Shown: in pieces, positions 45,539-52,315 of the stretch
Layout: each line of letters starts with the position of its first letter
Numbering within the stretch: position 1 is the first letter of the stretch
NCBI RefSeq assembly: GCF_003696265.1
Contig: NZ_RFFH01000001.1
Span: 1,054,001 to 1,118,000, forward strand
Direction: 5' to 3'
From: Nocardia stercoris
Lineage (GTDB): Bacteria > Actinomycetota > Actinomycetes > Mycobacteriales > Mycobacteriaceae
DNA: 64,000 nt
Position numbers and translations under genes: made by a program
Notes under the pieces: model-generated
Databases searched by the model: none
What the model was told of the DNA's origin: nothing
What the model saw: only the letters and a program-made list of their open reading frames with translations

Positions 45539-45964
45539 CTACCCGTTTCGGAGCCACGGATTGATGACCTCGACGCCGGTGTGCTCGAAGTCTGCGGTAT
45601 TGCGGGTGACGACCGGCATCGAGTGGACCAGTCCGGTGGCTGCGATCAATGAGTCTCGGAAGGGTCTGGTGACTGGCACGTGGAGTGCCGCGCTGCGTCG
45701 GGCGATCGTCGGGCCGATATCGATGATGCGGTCGGCGAAGGCGCTCATGACCTGGTTGTCGAGCCAGTGGCGCAGCGCTGCGCCTGCGGTCGGATCTTTG
45801 CGTTCGAGTTGCAGAACTCCGAGTTCCAGCTCGTGGACGGTGATCGCCGAGACGAACAGGGCGGCAGCCGGTACGTCGGCAGCCCATGCGACGACGTTGG
45901 TATCTGCACGCCCGTGTCGTGCCTTGCGGAGCTCCGATACGACGTTGGTGTCCAGAATGAACAT
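45539..45964 (-). CDS. VapC-type PIN-domain toxin
   Basis: A 141-residue PIN ribonuclease. The acidic site is complete: MFILDTNVVSE (Asp5), the Glu in ITVHELELG, the Asp in PFRDSLIAATG, and VTRNTADF near the end. It probably cleaves tRNA or rRNA when free of antitoxin. Its start is two bases from the antitoxin stop, in the usual antitoxin-first order. Confidence 0.93.
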   Translation of the reverse strand: MFILDTNVVSELRKARHGRADTNVVAWAADVPAAALFVSAITVHELELGVLQLERKDPTAGAALRHWLDNQVMSAFADRIIDIGPTIARRSAALHVPVTRPFRDSLIAATGLVHSMPVVTRNTADFEHTGVEVINPWLRNG

Positions 45965-45966
45965 GC

Positions 45967-46224
45967 TCAGTCCAGGTCCGCGGCGCGTGGCAGGTCCGCG
46001 ATACGCGGGAATTCGACATCCAGGGTGCCGGCGTCGGTAGGGGCTGCCAGCAGATCGACGATGCTCGGCCCCCCGCCTGCGATACGAAGGTAGTCGTCGT
46101 AGCTGAGCAGAACGTGAGCCGGCCGGCCGCGGTCGGTGATGAAGACCGGGCCGAGCTTCGCGGCGGTCTTGGCCTGTCCGGTGTCCTGGTTGAACTCGCG
46201 ACTGCTGAACGTGGTGATGGTCAT
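45967..46224 (-). CDS. Phd/YefM-type antitoxin
   Basis: An 85-residue antitoxin. The N-terminal Phd fold is MTITTFSSREFNQDTGQAKT, then GPVFITDRGRPAHVLLSYDDYLRI. The C-terminal acidic tail (TLDVEFPRIADL) should wrap the PIN toxin. ATG 46224 follows AAGGAGGG. A palindrome just upstream is the likely site for autorepression. A longer frame upstream is rejected. Confidence 0.92.
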   Translation of the reverse strand: MTITTFSSREFNQDTGQAKTAAKLGPVFITDRGRPAHVLLSYDDYLRIAGGGPSIVDLLAAPTDAGTLDVEFPRIADLPRAADLD

Positions 46225-46235
46225 GACGCCCTCCT

Positions 46236-46252
46236 TAGTAGCAATGTTACTA
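46236..46252. promoter_or_regulatory. Operator-like palindrome of the VapBC pair
   Basis: TAGTA-GCAATGT-TACTA lies between the antitoxin Shine-Dalgarno sequence and its presumed promoter. Phd-type antitoxins typically bind such short palindromes to repress their own operon. Confidence 0.6.
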
Positions 46253-46357
46253 CTTGATCGGAGGTCTAGCTTGGATGCTCGAATGTCGCGGCCGGTGTAG
46301 GCACCGCTCGGCCGGGTGATGCTCGCCACCGATTCACCTGTCGGCCAGCCTGGACGG

Positions 46358-46385
46358 CACCAACCTACGCTACCGTAGGTTGGTG
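46358..46385. promoter_or_regulatory. 12-bp palindrome ending on the haemolysin III start codon
   Basis: CACCAACCTACG and CGTAGGTTGGTG form a perfect inverted repeat around CTAC. The right arm ends with the GTG start at 46383-46385. TACCGT at 46371-46376 inside it fits a TANNNT -10 box six bases before the start codon, which points to a leaderless promoter covered by a repressor site, probably of TetR type. Confidence 0.6.
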
Positions 46386-47060
46386 CCGGAAACAGCCACC
46401 ATCGAATGCGAATCACCGTCGAAGCCTCGGTTTCGGGGCTGGATACACGTCTGGGCGTGCGCGATTTCGGCCGTTGCCGGGATCGTTCTGGTCGCGGTAG
46501 CGGCCGGCGTTTCGCTGTCCGCGACCGTTGCGACAGCCGTCTACAGCGTGTCCGTGACGGGTCTGTTCGGCACTAGCGCCGTCTATCACCGCGTGTATTG
46601 GACCGACCCGCGCCACCGCATGTGGATGAAACGGGCGGACCACTCGATGATCTTCGTGCTCATCGCCGGGACCTATACGCCGATCGTCGTGCTCGGTGGC
46701 CTGCCGGGAGCGAGCCGATCCGCTCTGCTCGACGTCGTGTGGTTCGGCGGACTGGCGGGCGTACTGCTGAAACTGTTGTGGCCGACCGCTCCTCGCTGGG
46801 TGGGGGTGCTGCTCTATCTTCTGCTCGGATGGGCGATAGTGCCGTTCGTCCCGGCGGTCCTGCACACCATCGGCGCCGCGCCGCTGGTGCTCCTCGCGGT
46901 CGGTGGCGTCCTCTACTCGGCCGGCGCGATTCTCTACGCGACGAAATGGCCCAACCCGTGGCCGCGGAGCTTCGGCCATCACGAGTTCTTCCATGCCGCG
47001 ACCGTCGCCGCCGCGGCCAGCCACTGCATCGCGGTGTGGGTGGTCGTCCTCCGGACGTAA
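46383..47060 (+). CDS. Haemolysin III / PAQR-family membrane protein
   Basis: A 225-residue protein with seven membrane helices. Conserved residues of the family are present: SAVYHRVYW with an early His, RMWMKRADHSMIFVLIAGTYTP in helix 3, and FGHHEFFHAATVAAAASHC near the end, which supply the His/Asp set proposed to bind zinc in PAQR proteins. These may be ceramidase-like hydrolases. The start is GTG 46383 (or TTG 46380), with no Shine-Dalgarno sequence. Confidence 0.9.
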   Translation: MPETATIECESPSKPRFRGWIHVWACAISAVAGIVLVAVAAGVSLSATVATAVYSVSVTGLFGTSAVYHRVYWTDPRHRMWMKRADHSMIFVLIAGTYTPIVVLGGLPGASRSALLDVVWFGGLAGVLLKLLWPTAPRWVGVLLYLLLGWAIVPFVPAVLHTIGAAPLVLLAVGGVLYSAGAILYATKWPNPWPRSFGHHEFFHAATVAAAASHCIAVWVVVLRT

Positions 47061-47064
47061 CGGG

Positions 47065-47755
47065 CTATGTGGCCGCTGTGGCAGTCGCGAGATGTTCGCG
47101 CAGCGCGCTCGCGACCAGGCTCGGCGTCCTCCAGCCAGGGAATATGCCCGACACCCGGCGGAGTCACCTCCCGGATGTGGTCCGGCAGATCGTCGAGAAC
47201 CCGGCGGACGTGGCGTGCGTGATTCGGGTAGACGTCGAACTCGGAGATCATGATCGACGTCGGGACCTGGGCCCAGTCGAGGTCGATGGCCATTTCGTCC
47301 CAGCCGAAGGCGGCCAGTGACGACAGGTAGGTCGGGCAGCGTGCGATGGCGCGCAGCATGGTCTCGGCGTCTTCCGGTGCGACAGCGGTGACATCTCGAA
47401 CGCAGTTGGCGAGCACCGGTGCCTGCAGCCGTCGGTCCGCCACGATGTGTTCACCGTGCAAGCGGGCCCGCAGGGCGATGCGGTACTGCTTCAGAAATTC
47501 GGTTCCCAGCCGCAACATGTCGTAGTCGAACCGTCGGGATCCGACGGAGGAGTTGATCGTCGCCAGCGACTCGGCGCGTTCACGGCGGGCGAGTTCGAAG
47601 CCGACCCGCCCACCCAGTGAGTTGCCGACGATGTGACAGGTGGAAAGTCCGAGGTCGTCCAGATCCCGCTCGACCCCATCCGCGACAGCGCGCAACCCGC
47701 GCTTCCATCGCGGCAGTACCCGTCCGCCCCAGTGCCCGGGCAATGTCGGTGCCAT
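47065..47755 (-). pseudogene. Alpha/beta hydrolase, truncated and frameshifted
   Basis: The frame starts at MAPTLPGHWGG, which in intact relatives lies about 40 residues into the protein after the HG oxyanion motif; that first part is missing. The nucleophile elbow GNSLGG and the late SEFDVYPNHARH and GVGHIPWLED segments are present. After GHIPWLEDAE the family C-terminus (SLVASALREHLATATAA) continues in a different frame and stops at 47065. The first frame instead runs on to 46979 through the end of the haemolysin III gene. Both defects indicate a dead gene. Confidence 0.75.
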
Positions 47756-47820
47756 CGACCCTCGACGCCGGATCAGGGGTTTCCCTGCGCCGCAAGGGTT
47801 CTTGACCTAGCGTTTGCTTC

Positions 47821-48258
47821 ATGCTGCAACAACCGCTGGTCGGGCATGTCAACGAAGCCGATATCCCGTGGGTGTGGGCCGGTGATGTCGGTCTGCAGTT
47901 GCTGCGGGTCTCGCCCTCGGGCTTCGTGCTGCGCAATCGGTTCAAGGCGGGGTTCAGTCTGCCCACGCACAAGCACACCGGGGCGGTGAACGCCTACACC
48001 TTCTCCGGTGACTGGTTCTATGCCGAGCAGGGGATCCACTACACCGCGGGCACGTTCATCCACGAACCCGCCGGTTCCGTCCATACCCTCACTGTCGCAG
48101 CGGATTCCGACGTTCTGTTCATCGTCGAGGGCGCCTTCGTCGATCTCGACGCGGACGGCAATGTCACCGGCGTCGTCGATTCGACGACGATCCGGGACGC
48201 GTACTTCGCGCTGTGTGATCTCGCCGGGATCGAGCGGCCCACCGGCATCCTCGAATAG
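47821..48258 (+). CDS. Cupin, 2,4'-dihydroxyacetophenone dioxygenase-like
   Basis: A 145-residue single-domain cupin. The metal-binding motif LPTHKHTGAVNAYTFSGDW gives the two histidines and a later HEPAGSVHTL gives the third. This is the pattern of 2,4'-dihydroxyacetophenone dioxygenase-like proteins, which cleave aromatic ketones with iron; the true substrate is unknown. The last 20 codons and about 40 bases downstream are repeated at 50726-50826. Confidence 0.85.
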   Translation: MLQQPLVGHVNEADIPWVWAGDVGLQLLRVSPSGFVLRNRFKAGFSLPTHKHTGAVNAYTFSGDWFYAEQGIHYTAGTFIHEPAGSVHTLTVAADSDVLFIVEGAFVDLDADGNVTGVVDSTTIRDAYFALCDLAGIERPTGILE

Positions 48259-48297
48259 TCGAGGGGCGCAATACCGTTCGCCATCACCGAGCCCATC
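48197..48297 (+). repeat. Direct repeat, left copy (3' end of the cupin gene)
   Basis: From ACGCGTACTTCGCG through the cupin stop to CCGTTCGCC. The first 42 bases match the right copy at 50726 with one change; the rest is about 80-85% identical. Confidence 0.8.
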
Positions 48298-48400
48298 GGC
48301 GACCGGTCGGCCGAACCGGTCGATCGAGTACGCGCTTGTCCGCGATGGGCACTGGGACACGAGCCGAATCCGGGCTGCATGAGTGATCTGCGTCACCTAC

Positions 48401-48427
48401 TGTCAGGAAATTCTCCGGTGCGGTGTC
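48401..48427 (+). promoter_or_regulatory. ECF41-type autoregulated promoter
   Basis: TGTCAGG at 48401-48407, exactly 16 bases, then TGTC at 48424-48427. The published ECF41 target promoter is TGTCACA-n16-CGTC, so the match is 5 of 7 and 3 of 4 with exact spacing. It lies 40 bases upstream of the sigma factor gene. Confidence 0.65.
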
Positions 48428-48467
48428 TAGTGCTCGAACCCTCGCGGTCGAGTGAAGGAGGCACTCC

Positions 48468-49469
48468 ATGGACACACGCGAACTCGGTGCACAGCGGCGG
48501 GCCGACGGCCGGCCGGCGGACCCCGCAGGTGGCGAGCACGCCGCGGTCGAGGCGACCGAAACGTTTCTCGCACACCGCAAGCTGCTGTTCACCGTCGCCT
48601 ACGAACTGCTCGGATCGGTGGCCGACGTCGACGACATCCTGCAGGAAACCTGGCTGCGATGGATCACGGTCGACGCGGCCGTCGTCGACGAGCCCCGCGC
48701 CTATCTGGTTCAGATCGCGACCCGCCAGGCGATCAACCGGCTGCGGTCGCTGAAGCGCCGCCGAGAGACCTACGTGGGCTCCTGGCTGCCGGAGCCACTG
48801 CTCACCACCCCGGATGTGGCGGCCGACGTCGAACTCGCCGAAAGCGTATCGATGGCGCTGCTGCTCGTGCTCGAAACACTGACCCCGACCGAACGTGCGG
48901 TGTTCGTGCTGCGGGAGGCATTCGGGTTCGGCTACGACGAGATCGCGGTCGCGGTCGACAAGACCCCTGCCGCCGTACATCAGATAGCCCACCGCGCCCG
49001 CCGCCATGTCGAAGCCCGCCGGCCCCGCCGAGCGGTCACCGCGAGCCAGGCCGAGGCCACTGTCGTGGCCTTCCGGCGCGCACTGGAGACGCGGGACCTG
49101 CACGGCCTGCTCGCGGTGCTCGCACCCGACGTCGTGGCGACCAGCGATGGCGGCGGGATCAAACAGGCCACACCCCGCCCGGTCATCGGCGCCGACCGAG
49201 TGGCCCGCTTCATCGTCGGTGGTCTCGCCAAGAGCGACATCGCACTCACCGTCGAGCCGACGACGGTCAACGGCAGCCCAGCACTGGCGCTGCACGTCGA
49301 CGGAGTATTCGACGGCGTCATGGCACTGCATGTCGAGAACACCCGCATCGCTGCTGTCTACTTCGTCCGCAACCCGCAGAAGCCTGACCCGCATCGAATC
49401 CGAAACGCCGCTCACCCTGCGGTGAAACCGGAGCTCGTCGAGCGAGCCTCCGGAGATCCACGTCACTGA
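48468..49469 (+). CDS. ECF41-group RNA polymerase sigma factor (SigJ-like)
   Basis: A 333-residue sigma factor. Sigma-2 has YELLGSVADVDDILQETWLRW. The linker contains WLPEPL (from residue 106), diagnostic of ECF41. Sigma-4 has LTPTERAVFVLREAFGFGYDEIA. A SnoaL-like C-terminal extension carries DGGGIK (from 227) and NPQK (from 302), corresponding to the ECF41 DGGGK and NPDKL motifs that tune activity without an anti-sigma factor. AAGGAGG precedes the ATG. ECF41 genes usually sit beside an oxidoreductase, decarboxylase or epimerase; here a flavoprotein follows. Confidence 0.93.
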   Translation: MDTRELGAQRRADGRPADPAGGEHAAVEATETFLAHRKLLFTVAYELLGSVADVDDILQETWLRWITVDAAVVDEPRAYLVQIATRQAINRLRSLKRRRETYVGSWLPEPLLTTPDVAADVELAESVSMALLLVLETLTPTERAVFVLREAFGFGYDEIAVAVDKTPAAVHQIAHRARRHVEARRPRRAVTASQAEATVVAFRRALETRDLHGLLAVLAPDVVATSDGGGIKQATPRPVIGADRVARFIVGGLAKSDIALTVEPTTVNGSPALALHVDGVFDGVMALHVENTRIAAVYFVRNPQKPDPHRIRNAAHPAVKPELVERASGDPRH

Positions 49470-49535
49470 TTGCGGCCGTAGGGATTTCGGCGGCCGTCTC
49501 GTTCAGGAAATACGCAATCCATTCAGGAGCGAACC

Positions 49536-50726
49536 ATGAAGCACCGCATCGTCGTCCTCGGAGCCGGATACGCCGGAACCTTCTCCGCCGGATACCTGGC
49601 ACGCCAACTGCACGCCGACGACTTCGAGATCACAGTCGTCAACGCCGAACCCGATTTCGTCGAGCGGCTGCGCTTGCATCAGCTCGCCGCCGGGCAGGAT
49701 CTGCGGCACCGGCCGCTGCCGGAGGTGTTCGCGGGCACCGGCATCCGGCTGCGAGTGGCGCGGGTGACCGGCGTCGACACCGCGCACCGGGCGGTCACCG
49801 TCACCGACGGCGACGGCATCGACCGGCTCGAATACGACACTCTTCTCTACACCCTCGGTAGCACCGTCGCCGACCACGGCGTTCCCGGCGTCGGTGCGCA
49901 CGCCTTCCATGTCGCAGCGCGGCCGGCCGCGCTGCGTCTGCGCGCAGGCCTGGACGAACTCGGCACGGACGGTGAGGTTCTGGTGGTCGGCGGCAACCTG
50001 ACCGCGATCGAGGCCGCCACCGAGATCGCCGAATCCCGTCCAGGACTTCGGGTCAGCCTCGTCACGAGGAGCGAACTGGGCGGCTGGCTGAGCACCAAGG
50101 GCCGCCGTCACCTACTGCGTGCCTTCGACCGGTTCGGCATCGCGGTCCACGAGCACACCACCATCCAACGTGTCGAGCAGGCGGCGGCGTTCACCGCCGA
50201 CGGCACCCGGTTCGCCTCCGATGCAACCGTGTGGGCCGCCGGCTTCGCCGTCCACCCGATCGTCGCCGCCAGTGGCCTCGCCGTCGAAACCGACGGCCGG
50301 ATCACGGTCGACCGTCAGATGCGATCGGTCTCGCACCCGAATGTCTACGTCGCCGGTGACAGTGCCTTCGTCATCGCCGAGAGCGGTCTGCCGTTGCCTA
50401 TGTCCTGCGCGTCGACGGCACCGACCGCCAAGCAGGCGACGGCCGCGATCATCGGGGACCTGACCGGGCGCAAGATCCCGGCGATCACGATGTCGTACAC
50501 CGGCAACCACATCAGCCTCGGCCGCAAGGACGCGATCTACCAATTCGTCGACCGGGCCGGGCAAACGAAGCCGCGGCCCCTGCGTGGCCGGACGGCCGCA
50601 CGCGTCAAGTCGTCGATCCTCGACGGTGCCGCCTGGGCTCTGAGCCATCCGAACCTGGGAAAGCCGAGTCACCAGTACCGCTCGACGACCGCCACAGCCC
50701 ACTCGCCCGAGTTGACCACCGGATAA
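49536..50726 (+). CDS. NAD(P)/FAD-dependent oxidoreductase (NDH-2-like)
   Basis: A 396-residue flavoprotein. The FAD Rossmann motif is VVLGAGYAGTFSAGYLA at residues 5-21, a second dinucleotide motif is VLVVGGNLTAIEAATEIAE, and the flavin-side VYVAGDSAFV is near residue 270. It resembles type II NADH dehydrogenases without a membrane anchor. It follows the ECF41 sigma gene by 66 bases and is its likely target or partner. Both genes are bracketed by a direct repeat of the cupin 3' end. Confidence 0.88.
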   Translation: MKHRIVVLGAGYAGTFSAGYLARQLHADDFEITVVNAEPDFVERLRLHQLAAGQDLRHRPLPEVFAGTGIRLRVARVTGVDTAHRAVTVTDGDGIDRLEYDTLLYTLGSTVADHGVPGVGAHAFHVAARPAALRLRAGLDELGTDGEVLVVGGNLTAIEAATEIAESRPGLRVSLVTRSELGGWLSTKGRRHLLRAFDRFGIAVHEHTTIQRVEQAAAFTADGTRFASDATVWAAGFAVHPIVAASGLAVETDGRITVDRQMRSVSHPNVYVAGDSAFVIAESGLPLPMSCASTAPTAKQATAAIIGDLTGRKIPAITMSYTGNHISLGRKDAIYQFVDRAGQTKPRPLRGRTAARVKSSILDGAAWALSHPNLGKPSHQYRSTTATAHSPELTTG

Positions 50727-50826
50727 CGCGTACTTCGCGCCGTGTGATCTCGCCGGGATCGAGCGGCAGACCGGGATACTCGAACAGCCAAGGGGCGCAT
50801 AACCGTTCGCCGTCCCGAGCTCACCG
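50726..50826 (+). repeat. Direct repeat, right copy (cupin 3' end)
   Basis: Begins at the last base of the flavoprotein stop codon and matches 48197-48297. It carries a copy of the cupin codons from YFAxCDLAGIERxTGIL onward, without the rest of the gene. Confidence 0.8.
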
Positions 50827-50935
50827 GTTCGCGATGTCGGCTCATTTCGGCCGGGTGGTCCTGACCTCCGAGTTGGCGTCAACCTGAGTGCAACCGGTGC
50901 GTCGCAACGCGGCGCTGCGTAATTTCCCCGGTGAA

Positions 50936-51052
50936 GGTCACGAGTATCAGCGTTCTGTAGCCCCGGCTTGCTGATCGGCAACCCTCCCAGCGGTGGGGTG
51001 CCCCGGGTGACGACCCGGCGAACCGGAATTCCCCGGTACGCAAGCGCTGTGG
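50936..51052 (+). ncRNA. SAM-IV riboswitch
   Basis: The element starts GGTCACGAG. It contains GGCTTGCTGATCGGCAACCC, then CGGTGGGGTGCCCCGGGTGA and CGACC closing the first stem with GGTC. ACCGG-AATTCC-CCGGT forms the extra hairpin, followed by CAAGCGC. This follows the known mycobacterial SAM-IV aptamer almost base for base in the conserved core. It lies about 100 bases upstream of the ABC transporter operon and would lower its expression when S-adenosylmethionine is plentiful. Confidence 0.92.
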
Positions 51053-51087
51053 TTTCCGAGTTCTCGGAGCGAACCGCCGCAGATGAA

Positions 51088-51109
51088 CCGGCACGCAACC
51101 GCGTGCCGG
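51088..51109 (+). terminator. Expression-platform hairpin below the SAM-IV aptamer
   Basis: A perfect 9-bp stem, CCGGCACGC with GCGTGCCGG, around AACC. It lies between the aptamer and the start codon at 51152, so it is a candidate terminator or sequestering element. There is no long T-run. Confidence 0.5.
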
Positions 51110-51151
51110 AAGTTTCGCGTGCCCAGGCACCCGGTTTTGAAGGATGAGTTG

Positions 51152-52315
51152 ATGAGCACTTCGTGGTTCGGGTCGTGGCGGGGACGCCGGGTGTTCGCCG
51201 GGGTGCTCTCGGTGGCGGCGGTGGCCGGAGTGCTCACCGCCTGCAGTGACAGCGGATCCGCGGGCGCCGGCGACACCGTGTACCTCGGCGTGTCCGGGCC
51301 GCGTACCGGCCCGAACGCCGAGTACGGCCGGTTGTGGCAGCAGGGTTTCGACCTGGCACTGGCACAGATCAATGCCGCGGGCGGGATCGACGGCAAGAAG
51401 GTCGCGTTGAAATGGGAGGATTCTCAGTCCGACCCGAAGCAGACGGTCCCGATCGCGACCAAGTTCGTCGCCGATTCGTCGATCATCGCGGAGCTGGGCG
51501 ACTTCTCCTCGCCGGCTTCCATCGCGGCGTCCCCGGTGTACAACCGCGGCAAGCTCGTGCAGTACGGATTCACCAACTCCTCGGGCGAATTCACCAAGGG
51601 CGGGGACTATTCGTGGAGCCCGTCGATCACGCAGGACATCTACCAGGAGCGCACCGCACAGTGGGCGGCGCAGCGCGGCTACCGGAAGGTCTCGGTCGTC
51701 TATCTCGAAACCGACTGGGGCAAGGAAGCATTCCGGGACTTCCAGCAGTCGGCGAAGGACAAGGGGATCGACATCGCCTACTCGTCGTCGATCCTGCCCG
51801 ACTCCACCGATTTCCGGCCCGTGCTCATCAAGGCCCGCGACGCGGCACCGGACGCGGTCGTGCACCTGGGGTACGGTCCCGACGGTGCGCTGGTGGTCAA
51901 GCAACTGCGTGACGTCGGCTTCACCGGCCCGTTCCTCGGCGGCCAGAACACCCCTCAATTCGTCCAACTGGCCGGCGCGGCCGCCGAGGGCGACATCGTC
52001 AACGGCACTTTCTCCCCGCAGGACAGCCGACCCGAAGTCCAGGACTTCGTCGCCAAGTTCCGCGACCGGTTCGGTGCCGACCCCGGTGATTTCAACGTCT
52101 ACGCCTACGACGCCGTCCAGGTGGTCGTGCAGGCCGCACGTAAGGAAGGCGCGACCCGCGACGGAATCCTGAAGGGCCTGCGCGAGATAAAGGACTTCCA
52201 CGGTATCGGCCTGGGCACCTTCGCTTTCGATCAGCAGACCCGCCGGCCCACCGGCGTGAAGCCGTTCGAACTGGCCCTGAAGGACGGCAAATTCACGCCG
52301 ACCGGTAACCGCTGA
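51152..52315 (+). CDS. ABC transporter substrate-binding lipoprotein (branched-chain type)
   Basis: A 387-residue periplasmic-binding protein of the Leu/Ile/Val family (Peripla_BP_6). The signal peptide ends in GVLTAC with the lipidated Cys. The binding fold shows VYLGVSGPRTGPNAEYGRLW, FVADSSIIAELGDFSSPASI, and VNGTFSPQD. AAGGA precedes ATG 51152. It is the first gene of the SAM-IV-controlled operon and its stop overlaps the permease start. The ligand is unknown; riboswitch control suggests a sulfur compound rather than a branched-chain amino acid. Confidence 0.92.
   Translation: MSTSWFGSWRGRRVFAGVLSVAAVAGVLTACSDSGSAGAGDTVYLGVSGPRTGPNAEYGRLWQQGFDLALAQINAAGGIDGKKVALKWEDSQSDPKQTVPIATKFVADSSIIAELGDFSSPASIAASPVYNRGKLVQYGFTNSSGEFTKGGDYSWSPSITQDIYQERTAQWAAQRGYRKVSVVYLETDWGKEAFRDFQQSAKDKGIDIAYSSSILPDSTDFRPVLIKARDAAPDAVVHLGYGPDGALVVKQLRDVGFTGPFLGGQNTPQFVQLAGAAAEGDIVNGTFSPQDSRPEVQDFVAKFRDRFGADPGDFNVYAYDAVQVVVQAARKEGATRDGILKGLREIKDFHGIGLGTFAFDQQTRRPTGVKPFELALKDGKFTPTGNR

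Noticed and set aside
48315..48345. A short match to rlmN (codons for SIEYALVRD) after the cupin gene
   Set aside because: Only about 30 bases match; a run of 16 identical bases can arise by chance in GC-rich DNA of this length, so I do not claim a fourth rlmN fragment.
49501..49511. GTTCAGGAAAT before the flavoprotein, resembling the sigma gene promoter TGTCAGGAAAT
   Set aside because: It lies only 25 bases from the start codon and has no second element 16 bases away, so it is unlikely to be an ECF41 promoter.
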